Positions 62,337 through 64,000 of a stretch of DNA of 64,000 bases are shown here, piece by piece. This DNA comes from an uncultured Flavobacteriaceae bacterium (GTDB lineage: Bacteria > Bacteroidota > Bacteroidia > Flavobacteriales > Flavobacteriaceae): contig CANLUS010000001.1 of assembly GCA_947494325.1 (NCBI GenBank), positions 496,001 through 560,000 of the forward strand. The letters run 5' to 3'. How positions within the stretch are numbered: the stretch's first letter is position 1; each line of letters begins with the position of its first letter. The notes under the pieces were generated by a model, which saw only the letters and a program-made list of their open reading frames with translations, ran no database searches and was not told where the DNA came from. The position numbers were made by a program, and so were the translations under genes.

Positions 62337-62855
62337 TTAATCTAAGATAAATTTGAGCAACCAATCTAATTGTTTATCGCGCCCAATATAATAAGGATGC
62401 ATATCAAATCTTTCAAACCCATAACGTTCATAAAAACGAATTGCCGCCTTGTTTTCTTCCCAAACGCCTAGCCATAAAAAAGAAACTTTCTTCGTTCTTG
62501 CGATCTCTATTGCCTTAAAAAGAAGTAGCCTCCCGAAGCCTTGTTTTTGAAAAGTATTTAATATATAAATACGTTCTAATTCAATCGATGAGTCTTCAAA
62601 TTGCTCGTTCTGTGCCTGATGTTCATTCAGTTTGAAGTATCCAACAAGAGCACCTTCAACATAGGCAACATAAAAATGGCTATTCACATCTGTCAACTCT
62701 TTTTTGAATTGTTTTTCGCTAAATGCAGACCTTATATATGTATTAAAATCATCAGGATTATTATCTTTTTCAAAAGCATCAACAAATGTTTTTTTTGCAA
62801 TCTTTAAGAGTAATGCAAGGTCACTAAATTCACATTTTCTAAAATTAATCGCCAT
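62337..62855 (-). CDS. GNAT family N-acetyltransferase
   Basis: A 172-residue cytoplasmic acetyltransferase. The acetyl-CoA-binding core is SIELERIYILNTFQKQGFGRLLLFKAIEIA with Q-x-x-G-x-G, and the C-terminal part has LWLGVWEENKAAIRFYERYGFER. GNAT proteins acetylate amines on small molecules or proteins; the substrate is not evident. It is divergent from the coiled-coil gene at 62917; a TATCTTTA element lies close to its start. Confidence 0.82.
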   Translation of the reverse strand: MAINFRKCEFSDLALLLKIAKKTFVDAFEKDNNPDDFNTYIRSAFSEKQFKKELTDVNSHFYVAYVEGALVGYFKLNEHQAQNEQFEDSSIELERIYILNTFQKQGFGRLLLFKAIEIARTKKVSFLWLGVWEENKAAIRFYERYGFERFDMHPYYIGRDKQLDWLLKFILD

Positions 62856-62888
62856 ATTTAAAGATAACTATATATAATTAAAATACTG

Positions 62889-62896
62889 TAATTTCG
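62889..62896 (+). promoter_or_regulatory. TAnnTTCG promoter-like element
   Basis: TAATTTCG, one base from the TAnnTTTG consensus, 20 bases before the ATG at 62917. It is the fourth TTCG variant in the window. Confidence 0.4.
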
Positions 62897-62916
62897 TTAC
62901 TCTTAAAACACCAGTT

Positions 62917-64000
62917 ATGAAATCAAGCAAACTTTTCCTTTCAGTTATTGTATTATTTATGGGGTTTTCTATATACGCCCAGAAAGTGCATTATAAAGAT
63001 AATTACTATACGATCGTAAAAAGTAAAATATTTCATAGAGGTCATGATGTATATGGGAAACTCACAAGTGGTGCAAGAGATACAATACATTTAATAGCCA
63101 AAGAATTATATACTGAAAGAGGCAAGCTAAAAGAAAAATACAAAAACGTTCCCAGACGAGAGCGCTATAAATTACCAGAGGGATTTTGGAAGGAGAAAAC
63201 TCCAGCTCCAACTAATGATGCAGTTGCTGTAGTTAAAGTTACCCCTGAAGAAACTTCCAAAGAAGCCCAAGCCAAGGCTATCGTTCAACAAATCAACCCT
63301 ACTGAAAAAGTCACTGCAGTTGCAGCTAATGAAGTCTCTAATAATATGACGAAGAAAGTTGTAGAAGAGAGGGAAAAAGAGACAGATAAAGTAGTGAGTT
63401 CTGATGAAAATGACAAAAAGGTATCTAAAGAAAAATCGGATACAAAACTAACAGTAAACGCAGATCTCAAAAAAGAAGAAGAGGTAGAAAAAAGAGAACA
63501 AAAGGAGGTAAAAGAACAAAAGAAAGAGAAGGAAGAAAAGAAAGAAGCCTTAGAAGAGAAAATCACGCGGCAAAAAGAAGATAAAAAAAATGCAATCGCT
63601 CGACTAGCAACTGAAAAAGCAGCAAGTGAGCAGGCTCAAAGAGAAAAGGAGCAACAACAGAGAGAAGATAAAAAGAATGCTATTGCCAAATTAGAAAACG
63701 AAAAAGTAGCACGTGAGCAAGCTCAGAAGAAAAAAGAGCAAGAAGAATTAGAAGACGAACGCGAAAAAGCTGCTCGTAAAAAAGAAAAAGCGCTCAAAAA
63801 GAAGGAGAAAGAGGAAAAAGAGCGTGAACGTGAACAGAAAAAAATCGAAAAGGAAAAAAAGAGAAAAGAAAAAGAATTAAAGCAAAAAGAAAAGGCAATT
63901 AGTAACCATAAGTCTGCACAGAAAAAATTAGAAAAAGCCGAAAAGAAATATAAAAAACTAAAGGAAAAAGGAGAACTTTCTCCTATTGAAGAAGCCGAAT
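62917..64000 (+). CDS. Lys/Glu-rich coiled-coil secreted protein (partial, runs off the right edge)
   Basis: The frame is open from the ATG at 62917 to the window edge (361 codons, no stop). A signal peptide (about residues 1-22, IYAQ) is followed by a short globular segment (YYTIVKSKIFHRGHDVYGKL ... LPEGFWKEK). Residues 105-205 are low-complexity and acidic/basic. From about 205 on the protein is almost all Lys, Glu, Arg, Gln and Ala in a long predicted helix, with a 29-residue tandem repeat at 220-277. The rest lies outside the window. I do not recognise the family; such proteins may be periplasmic spacers or structural scaffolds. Confidence 0.75.
   Translation, partial: MKSSKLFLSVIVLFMGFSIYAQKVHYKDNYYTIVKSKIFHRGHDVYGKLTSGARDTIHLIAKELYTERGKLKEKYKNVPRRERYKLPEGFWKEKTPAPTNDAVAVVKVTPEETSKEAQAKAIVQQINPTEKVTAVAANEVSNNMTKKVVEEREKETDKVVSSDENDKKVSKEKSDTKLTVNADLKKEEEVEKREQKEVKEQKKEKEEKKEALEEKITRQKEDKKNAIARLATEKAASEQAQREKEQQQREDKKNAIAKLENEKVAREQAQKKKEQEELEDEREKAARKKEKALKKKEKEEKEREREQKKIEKEKKRKEKELKQKEKAISNHKSAQKKLEKAEKKYKKLKEKGELSPIEEAE
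63574..63747 (+). repeat. Two 29-residue (87-base) tandem repeats in the coiled-coil gene
   Basis: Copy 1 (63574-63660) reads KEDKKNAIARLATEK... and copy 2 (63661-63747) REDKKNAIAKLENEK..., both ending in an EQAQ(R/K)xKEQ block. The offset is exactly 87 bases. Confidence 0.7.

Noticed and set aside
63285-63566. Ser/Phe-rich minus-strand frame near the right edge
   Set aside because: It is the antisense shadow of the Lys/Glu-rich coiled-coil gene.
1-64000. tRNA, rRNA, insertion sequence, prophage and CRISPR signals
   Set aside because: I looked for tRNA clover-leaf ends, transposase or integrase motifs, and regularly spaced direct repeats and found none that hold up by eye.

Overview
The window is a low-GC chromosomal segment of a member of the Bacteroidota, most likely a (probably marine) Flavobacteriaceae. 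The evidence is a gliding-motility ATPase gene (gldA), a type IX secretion C-terminal sorting domain on a large secreted protein, a TonB-dependent receptor with a carboxypeptidase-like N-terminal domain, several families largely confined to Bacteroidota (DUF3078, DUF6503, the M57 HEIGH peptidase), and promoters of the TAnnTTTG type close to start codons. I found no rRNA, tRNA, insertion sequence, prophage or CRISPR array. The segment reads as core genome.

Layout. 0-8.7 kb: the end of a probable GH16 glycosidase, small hypotheticals, DUF2200, DinB, an M20 peptidase, an alpha/beta hydrolase, gldA, OsmC, a dipeptide epimerase, an AhpD-like protein, a uracil-DNA glycosylase, rsmI and a DoxX-like protein. 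8.8-18.1 kb: aspS, a DUF6503 protein, a ClC chloride channel with unusual gate residues, a glycerophosphodiesterase whose lipoprotein signal is out of frame, a deaminase, dxs and a DUF3078 protein. 18.1-22.7 kb: a secreted beta-propeller protein with a PA domain, and dgt.

22.8-32.4 kb is the most coherent accessory locus. It holds a stand-alone carboxypeptidase-like domain protein, a TonB-dependent receptor, a tandemly duplicated beta-helix lipoprotein, a MORN-type protein, a possible small RNA, a phosphate-selective-type porin and a PiT phosphate permease fused to a PhoU-like domain. Elements with an 11-bp period resembling nTTAACATTAA lie at a fixed distance from several promoters here. I read the locus as a probable phosphate-acquisition regulon with an outer-membrane receptor/lipoprotein pair that is not SusCD; the function is inferred.

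32.5-47.6 kb: a HEIGH metalloprotease, nrdA/nrdB, DUF3109, a MarC protein with a short flavoprotein, a lipoprotein, a CtpA-type S41 protease with a dCMP deaminase, a HupE-like protein, a TrmH-type methyltransferase, mutS and a secreted esterase. 47.7-54.9 kb: a TatA-like protein, a PAP2 phosphatase, a subtilisin-like lipoprotein protease, an O-methyltransferase, an ECF sigma factor with a soluble zinc anti-sigma-like partner, and a three-gene unit (hydrolase-OsmC fusion, rimK, aspartoacylase-like). 55.0-64.0 kb: sdhCAB, a small protein resembling the GldM C-terminal domain, a methionine aminotransferase, a DUF695/RraB-like protein, a serine hydrolase, an acetyltransferase and the start of a Lys/Glu-rich coiled-coil protein that runs off the right edge.
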